Made by a program: the position numbers and the translations under genes
In this document: positions 36,109 through 49,897 of the stretch, one piece after another
Layout of the letters: every line of letters begins with the position of its first letter
Numbering within the stretch: the stretch's first letter is position 1
DNA from: Rutidosis leptorrhynchoides
Taxonomy: Eukaryota; Streptophyta; Magnoliopsida; Asterales; Asteraceae
Assembly (NCBI RefSeq): GCF_046630445.1
Contig: NC_092335.1
Span: 34,560,501 to 34,624,500, forward strand
DNA: 64,000 bases
Direction of reading: 5' to 3'
The notes under the pieces: generated by a model
Database searches by the model: none
Seen by the model: only the letters and a program-made list of their open reading frames with translations
What the model was told of the DNA's origin: nothing

Positions 36109-39100
36109 TGAAATGTCCCATTCTTATTGATTAAAAACGTTCCATATTAATTGATTTAGTTGCGAGGTTTTGACCTCTATATGAGACATTTTTCAAAGAC
36201 TGCATTCATTTTTAAAACAAATCATAACCTTTATTTCATAAATAAAGGTTTAAAAAGCTTTACGTAGATTATCAAATAATGATAATCTAAAATATCCTGT
36301 TTACACACGACCATTACATAATGGTTTACAATACAAATATGTTACATCGAAATCAGTTTCTTGAATGCAGTTTTTACACAATATCATACAAACATGGACT
36401 CCAAATCTTGTCCTTATTTTAGTATGCAATAGCGAAAGCTCTTAGTATTCACCTGAGAATAAACATGCTTTAAACGTCAACAAAAATGTTGGTGAGTTAT
36501 AGGTTTAACCTATATATATCAAATCGTAACAATAGACCACAAGATTTCATATTTCAATACACATCCCATACATAGAGATAAAAATCATTCATATGGTGAA
36601 CACCTGGTAACCGACATTAACAAGATGCATATATAAGAATATCCCCTTCATTCCGGGACACCCTTCGGATATGATATAAATTTTGACGTACTAAAGCATC
36701 CGGTACTTTGGATGGGGTTTGTTAGGCACAATAGATCTATCTTTAGGATTCGCGTCAATTAGGGTGTCTGTTCCCTAATTCTTAGATTACCAGACTTAAT
36801 AAAAAGGAGCATATGCGATTTCGATAATTCAACCATAGAATGTAGTTTTACGTACTTGTGTCTATTTTGTAAATCATTTATAAAACCTGCATGTATTCTC
36901 ATCCCAAAAATATTAGATTTTAAAAGTGGGACTATAACTCACTTTCACAGATTTTTACTTCGTCGGGAAGTAAGACTTGGCCACTGGTTGATTCACGAAC
37001 CTATAACAATATATACATATATATCAAAGTATGTTCAAAATATATTTACAACACTTTTAATATATTTTGATGTTTTAAGTTTCAGCTGTCCTCGTTAGTA
37101 ACCTACAACTAGTTGTCCACAGTTAGATGTACAGAAATAAATCGATAAATATTATCTTGAATCAATCCACGACCCAGTGTATACGTATCTCAGTATTGAT
37201 CACAACTCAAACTATATATATTTTGGAATCAACATCAACCCTGTATAGCTAGCTCCAACATTCACATATAGAGTGTCTATGGTTGTTCCGAAATATATAT
37301 AGATGTGTCGACATGATAGGTCGAAACATTGTATACGTGTCTATGGTATCTCAAGATTACATAATATATAATACAAGTTGATTAAGTTATGGTTGGAATA
37401 GATTTGTTACCAATTTTCACGTAGCTAAAATGAGAAAAATTATCCAATCTTGTTTTACCCGTAACTTCTTCATTTTAAATCCGTTTTGAGTGAATCAAAT
37501 TGCTATGGTTTCATATTGAACTCTATTTTATGAATCTAAACAGAAAAAGTATAGGTTTATAGTCGGAAAAATAAGTTACAAGTCATTTTTGTAAAGGTAG
37601 TCATTTCAGTCGAAAGAACGACGTCTAGATGACCATTTTAGAAAACATACTTCCACTTTGAGTTTAACCATAATTTTTGGATATAGTTTCATGTTCATAA
37701 TAAAAATCATTTTCTCAGAATAACAACTTTTAAATCAAAGTTTATCATAGTTTTTAATTAACTAACCCAAAACAGCCCGCGGTGTTACTACGACGTCGTA
37801 AATCCGGTTTTACGGTGTTTTTCGTGTTTCCAGGTTTTAAATCATTAAGTTAGCATATCATATAGATATAGAACATGTGTTTAGTTGATTTTAAAAGTCA
37901 AGTTAGAAGGATTAACCTTTATTTGCGAACAAGTTTAGAATTAACTAAACTATGTTCTAGTGATTACAAGTTTAAACCTTCGAATAAGATAGCTTTATAT
38001 GTATGAATCGAATGATGTTATGAACATCATTACTACCTCAAGTTCCTTGGATAAACCTACTGGAAATGAGAAAAATAGATCTAGCTTCAAAGGATCCTTG
38101 GATGGCTTGAAAGTTCTTGAAGCAGAATCATGACACGAAAACAATTTCAAGTAAGATTTCCACTCGAAATAAGATTGTTATAGTTATAGAAATTGAATTA
38201 AAGTTTGAATATGATTATTACCTTGTATTAGAAAGATAACCTACTGTAAGTAACAAAGGTTTCTTGATCTTGGATGATTACTTGGAATGGATTTAGAAAA
38301 CTTGGAAGTAAACTTGCAATCTTGGAAGTATTCTTGATTTTATGAAACTAGAACTTTTGGAATTTATGAAGAACACTTAGAACTTCAAGATAGAACTTGA
38401 GAGAGATCAATTAGATGAAGAAAATTGAAGAATGAAAGTGTTTGTAGGTATTTTTGGTCGTTGGTGTATGGATTAGATATAAAGGATATGTAATTTTATT
38501 TTCATGTAAATAAGTCATGAATGATTACTCATATTTTTGTAATTTTATGAGATATTTCATGCTAGTTGCCAAATGATGGTTCCCACATGTGTTAGGTGAC
38601 TCACATGGGCTGCTAAGAGCTGATCATTGGAGTATATATACCAATAGTACATACATCTAAAAGCTGTGTATTGTACGAGTACGAATACGGGTGCATACGA
38701 GTAGAATTGTTGATGAAACTGAACGAGAATGTAATTGTAAGTATTTTTGTTAAGTAGAAGTATTTTGATAAGTGTCTTGAAGTCTTTCAAAAGTGTATGA
38801 ATACATATTAAAACACTACATGTATATACATTTTAACTGAGTCGTTAAGTCATCGTTAGTCGTTACATGTAAATGTTGTTTTGAAACCTTTAGGTTAACG
38901 ATCTTGTTGAATGTTGTTAACCCATTGTTTATTATAACAAATGAGATGTTAAATTGTTATATTATCATGATATTATGATATATAATATATCTTAGTATGA
39001 TATATATACAGTTAAATGTCGTTACAACGATAATCGTTACATATATGTCTCGTTTCGAAATCATTAAGTTAGTAGTCTTATTTTTACATATGTATTTCAT

Positions 39101-39286
39101 TGTTAATACACTTAATAATATATTTACTTATCATTTAACATAATTAACCAAGTGTATCAATATCTTAATATGATTCATATGTACCTAGTAAGACGTTGTT
39201 ATAACGATAATCGTTATATATATCGTTTTCGAGTTTCTTAAATTAATAGTCTCATTTTTATGTATATAACTCATTGTTAAAATACC
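36109..39286 (-). repeat. Right (5') LTR of GYP-A, main piece
   Basis: Aligns with 6848-10286 at about 98.7% identity. It is interrupted by LARD-D at 39287 and resumes at 46098, ending at 46361 before the ACTGG target repeat. Confidence 0.9.
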
Positions 39287-41765
39287 TGTAATACCCTATA
39301 AAATTTAACAACATAACTTTGATAATTTTTATAACATATGTTTTGGATAGTATTCATTTATATGTAAAGAATATCATTTATTTCCTAAGTTTAATATGAT
39401 TGATTTTATCCTAAGTTTGTTTACCAATAAAGTTAACATAAGTATAATATTAATTATGTTGTCACATGTTTAACTATGCTTAAGCCACTAAGTTTATAAG
39501 TCTAAACATCTAGATACAATGTATGGTTTAACTTTGCATCTTTTACATGTCTAGATTCATTGAAAGACCTTTGGATTTCCTATTCTTATAACTTACTAGT
39601 AACTAGTATTAATCACCATTTATCTTAATACTAATGATCTTTTTAATATGAGACCTTCCACCATACTTTTGCAAATGAAATTCTCAAGTTTTCTCTCATT
39701 CTCCAATCATTTTCTAGCCTAAAAAGTCTGCACACTTTTACTTTTCAATTTCTAAGTGTTTTGATCCATTTTGGTGAGAATTCAAGCTTGTTTTAGTGTT
39801 CCATGTGTTAAGGTAATTAATCTATCTTTTGTTTTACATTATTAAGATTATATTATCATTATACTAGTTCAAAAATTCTGATTTATAACCACCTATAAAT
39901 CATGTCAAAACTTTATTTAACAATCATACTTTTTGTAGTTAAAATACAATGAAAATGATGATGTTTTAATCAGGCATATAATTATAATTTTGTAATAATA
40001 AGAAACACATAAATAAAATATATGATAATGCTATAAAATAAAGGATATTACATAGTGTCTATTTGAATGTGTTTTGTGATCATACTTGTATATTTGTTAG
40101 ATTCATTCTGTTATCGCATCCTTTTGGTGATCCTCTCGTCTTTGGAATTTCGTGATTCAAGATAAGGTACGGATATTCTAGGTGGTTCTAGGATCATTTC
40201 GGTAAAACTTTCCTCTCAAAACTTTGTTTGAATTTTGTATAAATCTTATTGGTATGACATGCTCATTTGAAAAATTATTTTGTTTAGTAGTCTTCAAAGT
40301 GTGCATATTATATTTTCCTCATTTGATGATTCGTTATGTTTGTTAGTCTATAGGTTGTGTTATGATTTTCTCATTGTTGATGTACTAACGAGGTTGCTAA
40401 TTATTGTTTGTTAGATGAGGCATCATAACATTTTGGTATTTGAAAATTGTGTCAAAACCGTGTCTTAAAAACCCAAACCAAAACAGTCCAAAATCAGCCC
40501 CGAATACAGTCCCGAACAGCCACTATTTCAGCCCCGAAATCAGTCCCGGACAGTCCCGAAAACAGCCCCGAAATGTCCCAAAAAAGTCCGGTAAAGAGCG
40601 TGTGTTTGTGTGGCGAGTGGTACGATGATTCGTATCGAGTGTCCCTCATTCCATGTGGCTTTACATGTCCCGTTAAGTTTTGTTTTGTAAAAGGGCTAAA
40701 ATATTAAGTAACGTGACTCGTGATAAAAGTTAGACTGAATGGTTGGGTAGACATGTGATTTTTAAATAAAACTACATATTATTCTATATAACATTTTAAG
40801 TATTGTTAAAGCGTAAATTATTTAAGATCATTTTATTTATTCTTTAAAGTCCTTTAATCATTTGTAAAAATATTTCGACATAGTAAACATAAGTTTGTTA
40901 AAACGGTTTCTTAAAATGTGCCTAAGAATAACCTATTCATGGAGGTCCCATGAGCGCATTATTGTGACACCGATAATGTGGCATCGATCGTAGCGGTGTA
41001 TTTTGTTATTTCTACGGCGTCTCCTTTTGATTACCCGGTGGTGGTACGAGCTCTTTGTATTTGTTATTATATTTTGATAGGAGGCGTATGGATTGATCCT
41101 AGGTATTTTGTTTTGACGGCGAACGTTTATCGTAGTGTCATATGAAACGTCACCGATATGAATGATTAGTGGAGTAATTACCCTATGATTTCATTTTGAT
41201 ACTTTGTAAGTTATTTGTTTTGACTCTTAGTGCATTATTTTATAAAATTTGTGTATTGGTACTATATTTTGATATATTGTCATCTTTAGTATTATAGACT
41301 TATACCTATTCGTACTTTGCTTGAAAATGAGTTCGTTTTGAAAATAAGTTCGTTTTGATAATAAGTTCGTTTTGAAAATAAGTTCCTTTGATAATAAGTT
41401 CGTTTTGAGAATGAGTCTATTTTGTATTAAATCTCGTATCAAAATAAGTTTTCGCATGTCATACTATAATCCGTTCTTTGTTATATCCGCTCACTGGGCT
41501 TTGGCTCAGTCGTATTCTTTTTTTTTTCTTCTTTCTTATACGACAGGTGATCAGCAGGATTTGGGATCGAGGGAAGAGTGTAGAGTTGAAGTGGACTTAG
41601 CACCTTTGCCTTAGAAATTTGTTTCAAAATTAAGTACTTATAGTTTAATATTGGTTAACTTAGCTTTGACTATAGTTTGACTTTGAATAAGGTTAACGCC
41701 CTTTTGTACCGTTAAGTTACTTTTCATATCTATTATTAGAGCTTTGTAAGCTTAGGGTCGTTACA
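39287..41765 (+). repeat. 5' LTR of LARD-D
   Basis: TGTAATACCC to GGTCGTTACA. It contains a C-rich array of CAG(T/C)CCCGAA-like decamers (about 40485-40590) and an array of about 17-18 bp units (AAAATAAGTTCGTTTTGA-like, about 41325-41420). Confidence 0.93.
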
Positions 41766-43613
41766 TAATGGTATCAGAGCTTTAGGTTCGAAACTGTAGT
41801 TTTTAAGGTTGGCCTGTGAGATTTGGGTAGACTTTGGGTTAGGATTTTCTTTCCGCGTTGATCTTCGATATCCGCTTTGGATATTCTCTTATTATTCCGC
41901 ATATTAATCCTATCCGCTAAATCCTCATCTTTTATCCTCCATTTTATATGTTTCTAAATCGCACACACTTAACATTTTCGTTCTAGAATCTGTGATATGT
42001 GGTTCATTATGTGTCTAGTTAGTCTTCTAAGTATTTAACTATTTCATGAGCTCCCTTCATAAACATATATAAGTATTGTAAGGATCATATTACTAAGTTA
42101 ATGTACAAGTGCTATCTTTGTTAGATTTGTTACAAGAAAATATATGTTTGGACTCAATTAACACTTTCTAGTTGAATTCACATACACAAAATTACCTCTA
42201 ACAAATTACATGTACATATATATATAAAGAAAAGAATAACATGAAAATAATTATGTTTGTTTAGGAATTTGACATGAAACTAAGTTTGTCTATATGATCC
42301 GACTTTATACTTTTTTTGTTGCTTTGAAAAATATAGATATTCAAAGGATATATGTGTAATAAAATTTTAAAACTAATATCATTTTGATATAGAAAAGTAT
42401 ATATATAGTAGACAAGTGAATATCATATGTATTTGTGATTTTATAGAGCTAGTATCATGTCTCTTAACACAAACTTGTTAATAAATCTCATATTTATTAT
42501 TATTGTAAGTATAAGGATGATCTTATAACACACTAATAATTTAGTCACATTTATTATTATATAAATGATAACATGCACACATATATTAGTCTATTTAAAC
42601 GTATGCCTTTATATGTTCACAAGACACATCAATTAATATTTGTAAGAGGATACACATGAAAACGATAAGCATGCTATTAACTTTCTCATTATTGTTAATA
42701 TTATATTATATGTGTAATATGTTAAAATGATTAGATATATATATTTGATGTTTATCTCATTTATTTGGATAGTAAAAGTGTCGTTGAAATAAAGAAAAAA
42801 TAAGCACAAAAAATAATAATTATAACGATTAGCAAGTAGTTAATTTTAAAATTTAATATAGTTATGATTAATTTCCATGTATATGTCTTGATCGTATGTT
42901 TTAGATTTATGAACTTAAATTTTTGTTGTCTTTACCTCGTAATAATATTATAGATGTTAATTTGTTTGGAGGAATTTTTTTTTTAATAAAAAAATGAAAT
43001 TAATATATATAGTTTAAACTTGCCTCGGAATTAATTTAATAGTTATACTAACTTTGGTAGATGATAAATCTAGCTATGTAAGTGAAAAAAAATTGAATTG
43101 TTGTATGAAGTGATAACAATAAGAATATACACATACAAATTAATCATTATCATGTCTGCAGCATGATGGTGCTTAAGTTGTAATGTATGAACTTATCGAA
43201 ATCATGAAATACTAATAAGAAATATTATATGTTATATTTACTCTACTTTGATTACTATTTAACACTTAAATGCTTTCGATATTGTAATTTGTTTATTTAC
43301 TTAAGAAGTGTTAATAGAAAGAGTATTAAAAGTAATTATGAATATAAGTTATATATAAGTTACCTACGTTTGAAGAATGTGACATTTCATATAAACCTAT
43401 GAATATTGGACCCTTAATAGTTAATGCCATGTAAGTTTAAAAAAAAGAGAATAATAATATATAAATTAATATAACTTACGTTAAGACCCTATATTATTAT
43501 TCATTATAAACTATAACTATGCACAAACCCTCATTTGTTTGCTATTCAGTATGTTTTCGGTTGTGAAACTTCTTTCAATTTCGAGGACGAAATTTTTTTT
43601 AAGTGGGTAGAGT
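41766..43613 (+). other. Internal region of LARD-D, non-coding
   Basis: 1.85 kb, very AT-rich, with no coding domain in any frame. It begins with the tRNA-Met primer-binding site and ends with the palindrome and polypurine tract. Confidence 0.85.
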
Positions 43614-46092
43614 TGTAATACCCTATAAAATTTAACAACATAACTTTGATAATTTTTATAACATATGTTTTGGATAGTATTCATTTATATGTAAAGAATA
43701 TCATTTATTTCCTAAGTTTAATATGATTGATTTTATCCTAAGTTTGTTTACCAATAAAGTTAACATAAGTATAATATTAATTATGTTGTCACATGTTTAA
43801 CTATGCTTAAGCCACTAAGTTTATAAGTCTAAACATCTAGATACAATGTATGGTTTAACTTTGCATCTTTTACATGTCTAGATTCATTGAAAGACCTTTG
43901 GATTTCCTATTCTTATAACTTACTAGTAACTAGTATTAATCACCATTTATCTTAATACTAATGATCTTTTTAATATGAGACCTTCCACCATACTTTTGCA
44001 AATGAAATTCTCAAGTTTTCTCTCATTCTCCAATCATTTTCTAGCCTAAAAAGTCTGCACACTTTTACTTTTCAATTTCTAAGTGTTTTGATCCATTTTG
44101 GTGAGAATTCAAGCTTGTTTTAGTGTTCCATGTGTTAAGGTAATTAATCTATCTTTTGTTTTACATTATTAAGATTATATTATCATTATACTAGTTCAAA
44201 AATTCTGATTTATAACCACCTATAAATCATGTCAAAACTTTATTTAACAATCATACTTTTTGTAGTTAAAATACAATGAAAATGATGATGTTTTAATCAG
44301 GCATATAATTATAATTTTGTAATAATAAGAAACACATAAATAAAATATATGATAATGCTATAAAATAAAGGATATTACATAGTGTCTATTTGAATGTGTT
44401 TTGTGATCATACTTGTATATTTGTTAGATTCATTCGGTTATCGCATCCTTTTGGTGATCCTCTCGTCTTTGGAATTTCGTGATTCAAGATAAGGTACGGA
44501 TATTCTAGGTGGTTCTAGGATCATTTCGGTAAAACTTTCCTCTCAAAACTTTGTTTGAATTTTGTATAAATCTTATTGGTATGACATGCTCATTTGAAAA
44601 ATTATTTTGTTTAGTAGTCTTCAAAGTGTGCATATTATATTTTCCTCATTTGATGATTCGTTATGTTTGTTAGTCTATAGGTTGTGTTATGATTTTCTCA
44701 TTGTTGATGTACTAACGAGGTTGCTAATTATTGTTTGTTAGATGAGGCATCATAACATTTTGGTATTTGAAAATTGTGTCAAAACCGTGTCTTAAAAACC
44801 CAAACCAAAACAGTCCAAAATCAGCCCCGAATACAGTCCCGAACAGCCACTATTTCAGCCCCGAAATCAGTCCCGGACAGTCCCGAAAACAGCCCCGAAA
44901 TGTCCCAAAAAAGTCCGGTAAAGAGCGTGTGTTTGTGTGGCGAGTGGTACGGTGATTCGTATCGAGTGTCCCTCATTCCATGTGGCTTTACATGTCCCGT
45001 TAAGTTTTGTTTTGTAAAAGGGCTAAAATATTAAGTAACGTGACTCGTGATAAAAGTTAGACTGAATGGTTAGGTAGACATGTGATTTTTAAATAAAACT
45101 ACATATTATTCTATATAACATTTTAAGTATTGTTAAAGCGTAAATTATTTAAGATCATTTTATTTATTCTTTAAAGTCCTTTAATCATTTGTAAAAATAT
45201 TTCGATATAGTAAACATAAGTTTGTTAAAACGGTTTCTTAAAATGTGCCTAAGAATAACCTATTCATGGAGGTCCCATGAGCGCATTATTGTGACACCGA
45301 TAATGTGGCATCGACCGTAGCGGTGTATTTTGTTATTTCTACGGCGTCTCCTTTTGATTACCCGGTGGTGGTACGAGCTCTTTGTATTTGTTATTATATT
45401 TTGATAGGAGGCGTATGGATCGATCCTAGGTATTTTGTTTTGACGGCGAACGTTTATCGTAGTGTCATATGAAACGTCACCGATATGAATGATTAGTGGA
45501 GTAATTACCCTATGATTTCATTTTGATACTTTGTAAGTTATTTGTTTTGACTCTTAGTGCATTATTTTATGAAATTTGTGTATTGGTACTATATTTTGAT
45601 ATATTGTCATCTTTAGTATTATAGACTTATACCTATTCGTACTTTGCTTGAAAATGAGTTCGTTTTGAAAATAAGTTCGTTTTGATAATAAGTTCGTTTT
45701 GAAAATAAGTTCCTTTGATAATAAGTTCGTTTTGAGAATGAGTCTATTTTGTATTAAATCTCGTATCAAAATAAGTTTTCGCATGTCATACTATAATCCG
45801 TTCTTTGTTATATCCGCTCACTGGGCTTTGGCTCAGTCGTATTCTTTTTTTTTTCTTCTTTCTTATACGACAGGTGATCAGCAGGATTTGGGATCGAGGG
45901 AAGAGTGTAGAGTTGAAGTGGACTTAGCACATTTGCCTTAGAAATTTGTTTCAAAATTAAGTACTTATAGTTTAATATTGGTTAATTTAGCTTTGACTAT
46001 AGTTTGACTTTGAATAAGGTTAACGCCCTTTTGTACCGTTAAGTTACTTTTCATATCTATTATTAGAGCTTTGTAAGCTTAGGGTCGTTACA
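43614..46092 (+). repeat. 3' LTR of LARD-D
   Basis: 2479 bp, about nine differences from 39287-41765, with the same internal arrays (about 44812-44917 and 45652-45747). Confidence 0.93.
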
Positions 46093-46097
46093 ATACC

Positions 46098-46361
46098 TAA
46101 TGATAATGAGATACATACTTATAATAAAATCATGTTAACTATATATATAACCATATATATGTCATCGTATAGTTTTTACAAGTTTTAACGTTCGTGAATC
46201 ACCGGTCAACTTGGGTGGTCAATTGTCTATATGAAACCTATTTCAATTAATCAAGTCTTAACAAGTTTGAGTGCTTAACATGTTGGAAATACTTAATCAT
46301 GTAAATAACAATTTCATTTAATATATATATATATAAACATGGAAAAGTTCGAGTCACTACA
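46098..46361 (-). repeat. Right (5') LTR of GYP-A, final piece
   Basis: Resumes the LTR after LARD-D and its target repeat. Matches about 10023-10286. It ends TCACTACA, followed by the target repeat ACTGG. Confidence 0.88.
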
Positions 46362-46366
46362 ACTGG

Positions 46367-47372
<1,006 letters not shown>

Positions 47373-47380
47373 TATATAAA
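47373..47380 (+). promoter_or_regulatory. Probable TATA box of the AAA-ATPase gene
   Basis: TATATAAA lies 49 bp before the start codon, which would put transcription start near 47405 and leave a short leader. A second candidate (TATAAATA) is at about 47360. Confidence 0.5.
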
Positions 47381-47428
47381 TCATTGATTTACATACTCAT
47401 TTCCTTATCAACGACCATACATTCCAAG

Positions 47429-49897
47429 ATGTCAACGGAATCCAATCTCACAACGGCCAAAACCATCATCTCCACCGTTGGTTCCCTCGCTGCCGCCGCG
47501 ATGGTTGTTAGCAGCGTTACGCGCGAATACTTACCACCCGAACTCCGTGACTATTTTTACCTCACCTTTCGTCATTTCATCAACAAGTTTTCCACTCAGG
47601 TTAGTTGGTCAGTTGACCACTTGACCCTACTATTGAATTTTACGTTGATTTTAGTACCATCGGATTGTATACTGCTTTTATACATCTTCCAAAAAAAAAA
47701 ATTATCATAATTACCATTACCAACATAACTAATAGACAAAATTTATTTTATTCATTATGAATAGTACTATTCAATTTTCTACTTTTTACAAATCTACCCC
47801 CAAAATTTATCTTATTTATTATGAATAGTACTATTCAATTTTTTACTTTTTACAAATCTAACCCCTAACTTTCATTAAAATACAAATTGAACCTCCACTT
47901 TATACTTATATTCTAAATTATTATTCATCTCACCACTAACACCAAAAATACTGAATAATAACACTCACCACGTTTTACCGACTTGTACACTAGGCTCAAA
48001 CAGTAGGACCCATATAAGCCACTACTGTTTTTGTCTCCAACGATAAAAGAAGCAACTTTCTTAAAAAGAACAACCCTTCAATGCTACCAAAAGATGTCAA
48101 AAAACATTTTTTTTACAAATAGATCAACTAACTTTAACGCTAAAAGAAACAACTTTCACAAAAGGAACAACCCTTCAACGCTAGATGTCGGAAAAAATTC
48201 TTTTTTACAAAATAGATCCACAAAAGGAAAGAATTTTTTTTCTTTTAACTCGCATTCAAAACGGAGCCCCCGACGCGAAGCGAGGGCTCCGCAACTAGTT
48301 AACAACATTTGTTAGAATTTAAAATAATTTAATTAAGAGTTTAAGTTTGACTGAATTTATTGAAAATTAAAGGGTTGTGAGGGTAAAACAAGTAGTTTTA
48401 TATAATTTTATTCTTAGTAGTTAATTTTTGCAAGTGTATAATTATTTGAGACATATATCTATAGTAAGTTTTAGCGACTACAATGATAAGTATTGAATCT
48501 GATGGCAGTTGACAATGGTCATTTACGAGTTTGAAGGCTTTAGCGAGAACGAACTTTATACCGCAACACATAGTTATCTCGCAGCTCGAATCTCGTCCCA
48601 CATTCATCGTTTAAAAGTCACTAAAACTCCCAACGAAAACCAAATCCACGTGGCCATGGAAATCAATGAAGAGTATACGGATACTTATAAAGGTGCTAAG
48701 TTTACTTGGTCACTGGTGCAAAAAAAGGAACAAACTAGAGAGTACAGATTTCATGATGAAACGGGCGAGACTTCACGATCTGATCTTCGATCATTGGAAC
48801 TCATGTTTCATCGAAAACATAAAGATCTAGCGTTGAACGACTACATACCATTTATAGTAACTGATGCGAAAACAAGGAAACTACAAGAGAAAACCGTGAA
48901 GTTGTTTACGGTCGAACGAAAGACTAGTTATACGAGGTACCCAACAGCATGGACTTCGGTCAATCTTGACCATCCGGCGAGTTTTGCTACAGTTGCAATG
49001 GAAAGTGGTATGAAGGAGAAAATGATGAAAGATTTGGATCGGTTTTTAGGTAGGCGAGAGTATTATCGAAAAGTGGGAAAGGCGTGGAAGAGGGGGTATT
49101 TGTTGTACGGCCCACCTGGGACAGGAAAATCGAGCTTGATTGCAGCTATGGCGAATTACTTGAAATTTGATATATATGACTTGGAGTTGACTGATATTGA
49201 ATCAAATTCGGAGTTGAGGAGGTTGTTGGTGGAAACTGCTAACCGTTCGATACTTGTGGTTGAAGATATCGATTGTTCTGTTGAGTTGCATGATCGTGTG
49301 GACGGGGAATCCGCAAAAGTTTTAGCTCTAAGAGCTCAAATGTGGCCGGGTTATTTCAACTCAAAAAACAAGGTTAGTAACTTACTTTAGTTACCCAATT
49401 TTGATGATTGTAGTGTACGGAAATGAGATATCTAACTATAATTGTGTGTTGGTTAGGTAACACTCTCAGGGTTTCTTAATTTCATAGACGGATTATGGTC
49501 AAGTTGTGGAGATGAAAGGATCATCATTTTTACGACGAACAGAAAGGACAAACTTGACCCTGCACTTCTTCGTCCGGGTCGTATGGACGTTCACATCCAC
49601 TTGTCGTATTGCACATTCAATGGTTTTCAGCTACTAGCTTCCAACTACCTTCATATCACCGAACACAATCTTTTTCAAGAAATTAAAGATTTGATAAACG
49701 AGGTGGAGATCACCCCTGCTGAGGTGGCAGAGCAACTTCTCAAGGATAACGACCCTGACATCGCGCTTGGGGGACTCATTGAGTTTTTTTATGTCAAGAA
49801 GAAGGTGAATGCAGAGGCCAAAGTAAAGAAAGAACAAATGCTTGCAAAAGTGAATGTAAAGAAGCAACATGAGGATGGTAATGAAGTTTCTAACTAA
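47429..49897 (+). CDS. AAA-ATPase, BCS1-like/AATP family (At3g50940/HSR4-like)
   Basis: Three exons predicted by eye: 47429-47599, 48509-49372, 49457-49897. All introns are GT-AG and phase 0, giving 491 residues. Residues 10-30 (KTIISTVGSLAAAAMVVSSV) are a hydrophobic N-terminal anchor, and about 31-130 match the AAA-associated domain (YEFEGFSENELYTATHSYL). The ATPase core has Walker A GPPGTGKSS (258-266), Walker B ILVVEDIDCS (305-314), sensor-1 region FTTNRK (370-375) and arginine-finger motif RPGRMD (384-389). The C-terminus is lysine-rich. Family members are membrane-anchored ATPases in mitochondria or ER, many induced by pathogens or salicylate. This member's role is not known. All key residues are present, so it looks functional. 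Intron 1 (909 bp) carries transposon sequence. Confidence 0.9.
47737..47868. repeat. 64-bp tandem duplication in intron 1 of the AAA-ATPase
   Basis: Two neighbouring copies of a unit containing the palindrome TGAATAGTACTATTCA followed by 'ctttttacaaatct'. It probably lies within the Helitron-like sequence ending at 48298. Confidence 0.7.
48263..48298 (+). mobile_element. Helitron-like 3' terminus in intron 1 of the AAA-ATPase
   Basis: A 7-bp stem GGAGCCC/GGGCTCC (48263-48269 and 48284-48290) with a GC-rich loop is followed after four bases by CTAG and then T. This is the hairpin-plus-CTRR signature of Helitron 3' ends. The 5' end (TC after an A) was not located; the sequence back to about 47711 is probably part of it. 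No RepHel protein, so non-autonomous. Confidence 0.6.

Larger units (their letters stand above)
39287..46092 (+). mobile_element. LARD-D: non-coding LTR element inserted in GYP-A's right LTR
   Basis: LTRs at 39287-41765 and 43614-46092, each 2479 bp, differ at about nine positions (0.36%). Target repeat ATACC is at 39282-39286 and 46093-46097, and the uninterrupted site is visible in GYP-A's other LTR near 10038. The primer-binding site TGGTATCAGAGC is at 41769-41780. The internal part, 41766-43613, has no gag or pol. The polypurine tract (AAGTGGGTAGAG) is preceded by AATTTCGAGGACGAAATTT at 43577-43595. A non-autonomous, young element whose ends suggest mobilisation by a Tekay-type chromovirus. 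Confidence 0.92.
6848..46361 (-). mobile_element. Ty3-gypsy chromovirus (Tekay/Del type), outer element GYP-A with nested insertions
   Basis: One element in minus orientation. Left (3') LTR 6848-10286; pol 3' part 10323-11428; remaining pol, gag and two extra ORFs 30695-35899; right (5') LTR 36109-39286 continuing at 46098-46361. The 5-bp repeat ACTGG flanks both outer ends (6843-6847 and 46362-46366), which shows the two halves are one insertion. LARD-E (carrying GYP-B) sits in pol and LARD-D sits in the right LTR. The primer-binding site (minus strand, about 36095-36106) is tRNA-Met type. LTRs differ by about 1.3% (roughly 45 substitutions by eye), making it the oldest member of the nest. 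It is split by insertions and also has a few breaks in its coding region. Treated as a fossil. Confidence 0.9.

Noticed and set aside
6848-39286. Reading the left gypsy part (6848-11428) and the right part (30695-39286) as two separate elements
   Set aside because: The ACTGG repeats at 6843 and 46362, together with the complementary pol pieces, fit one split element better.
40447-40707. 86-residue ORF recurring at 44774
   Set aside because: Created by the C-rich decamer array in the LARD-D LTRs.
41769-41780. Possible tRNA-related sequence (TGGTATCAGAGC), also at 25452 and 1132
   Set aside because: These are primer-binding sites of LTR elements, not tRNA genes.
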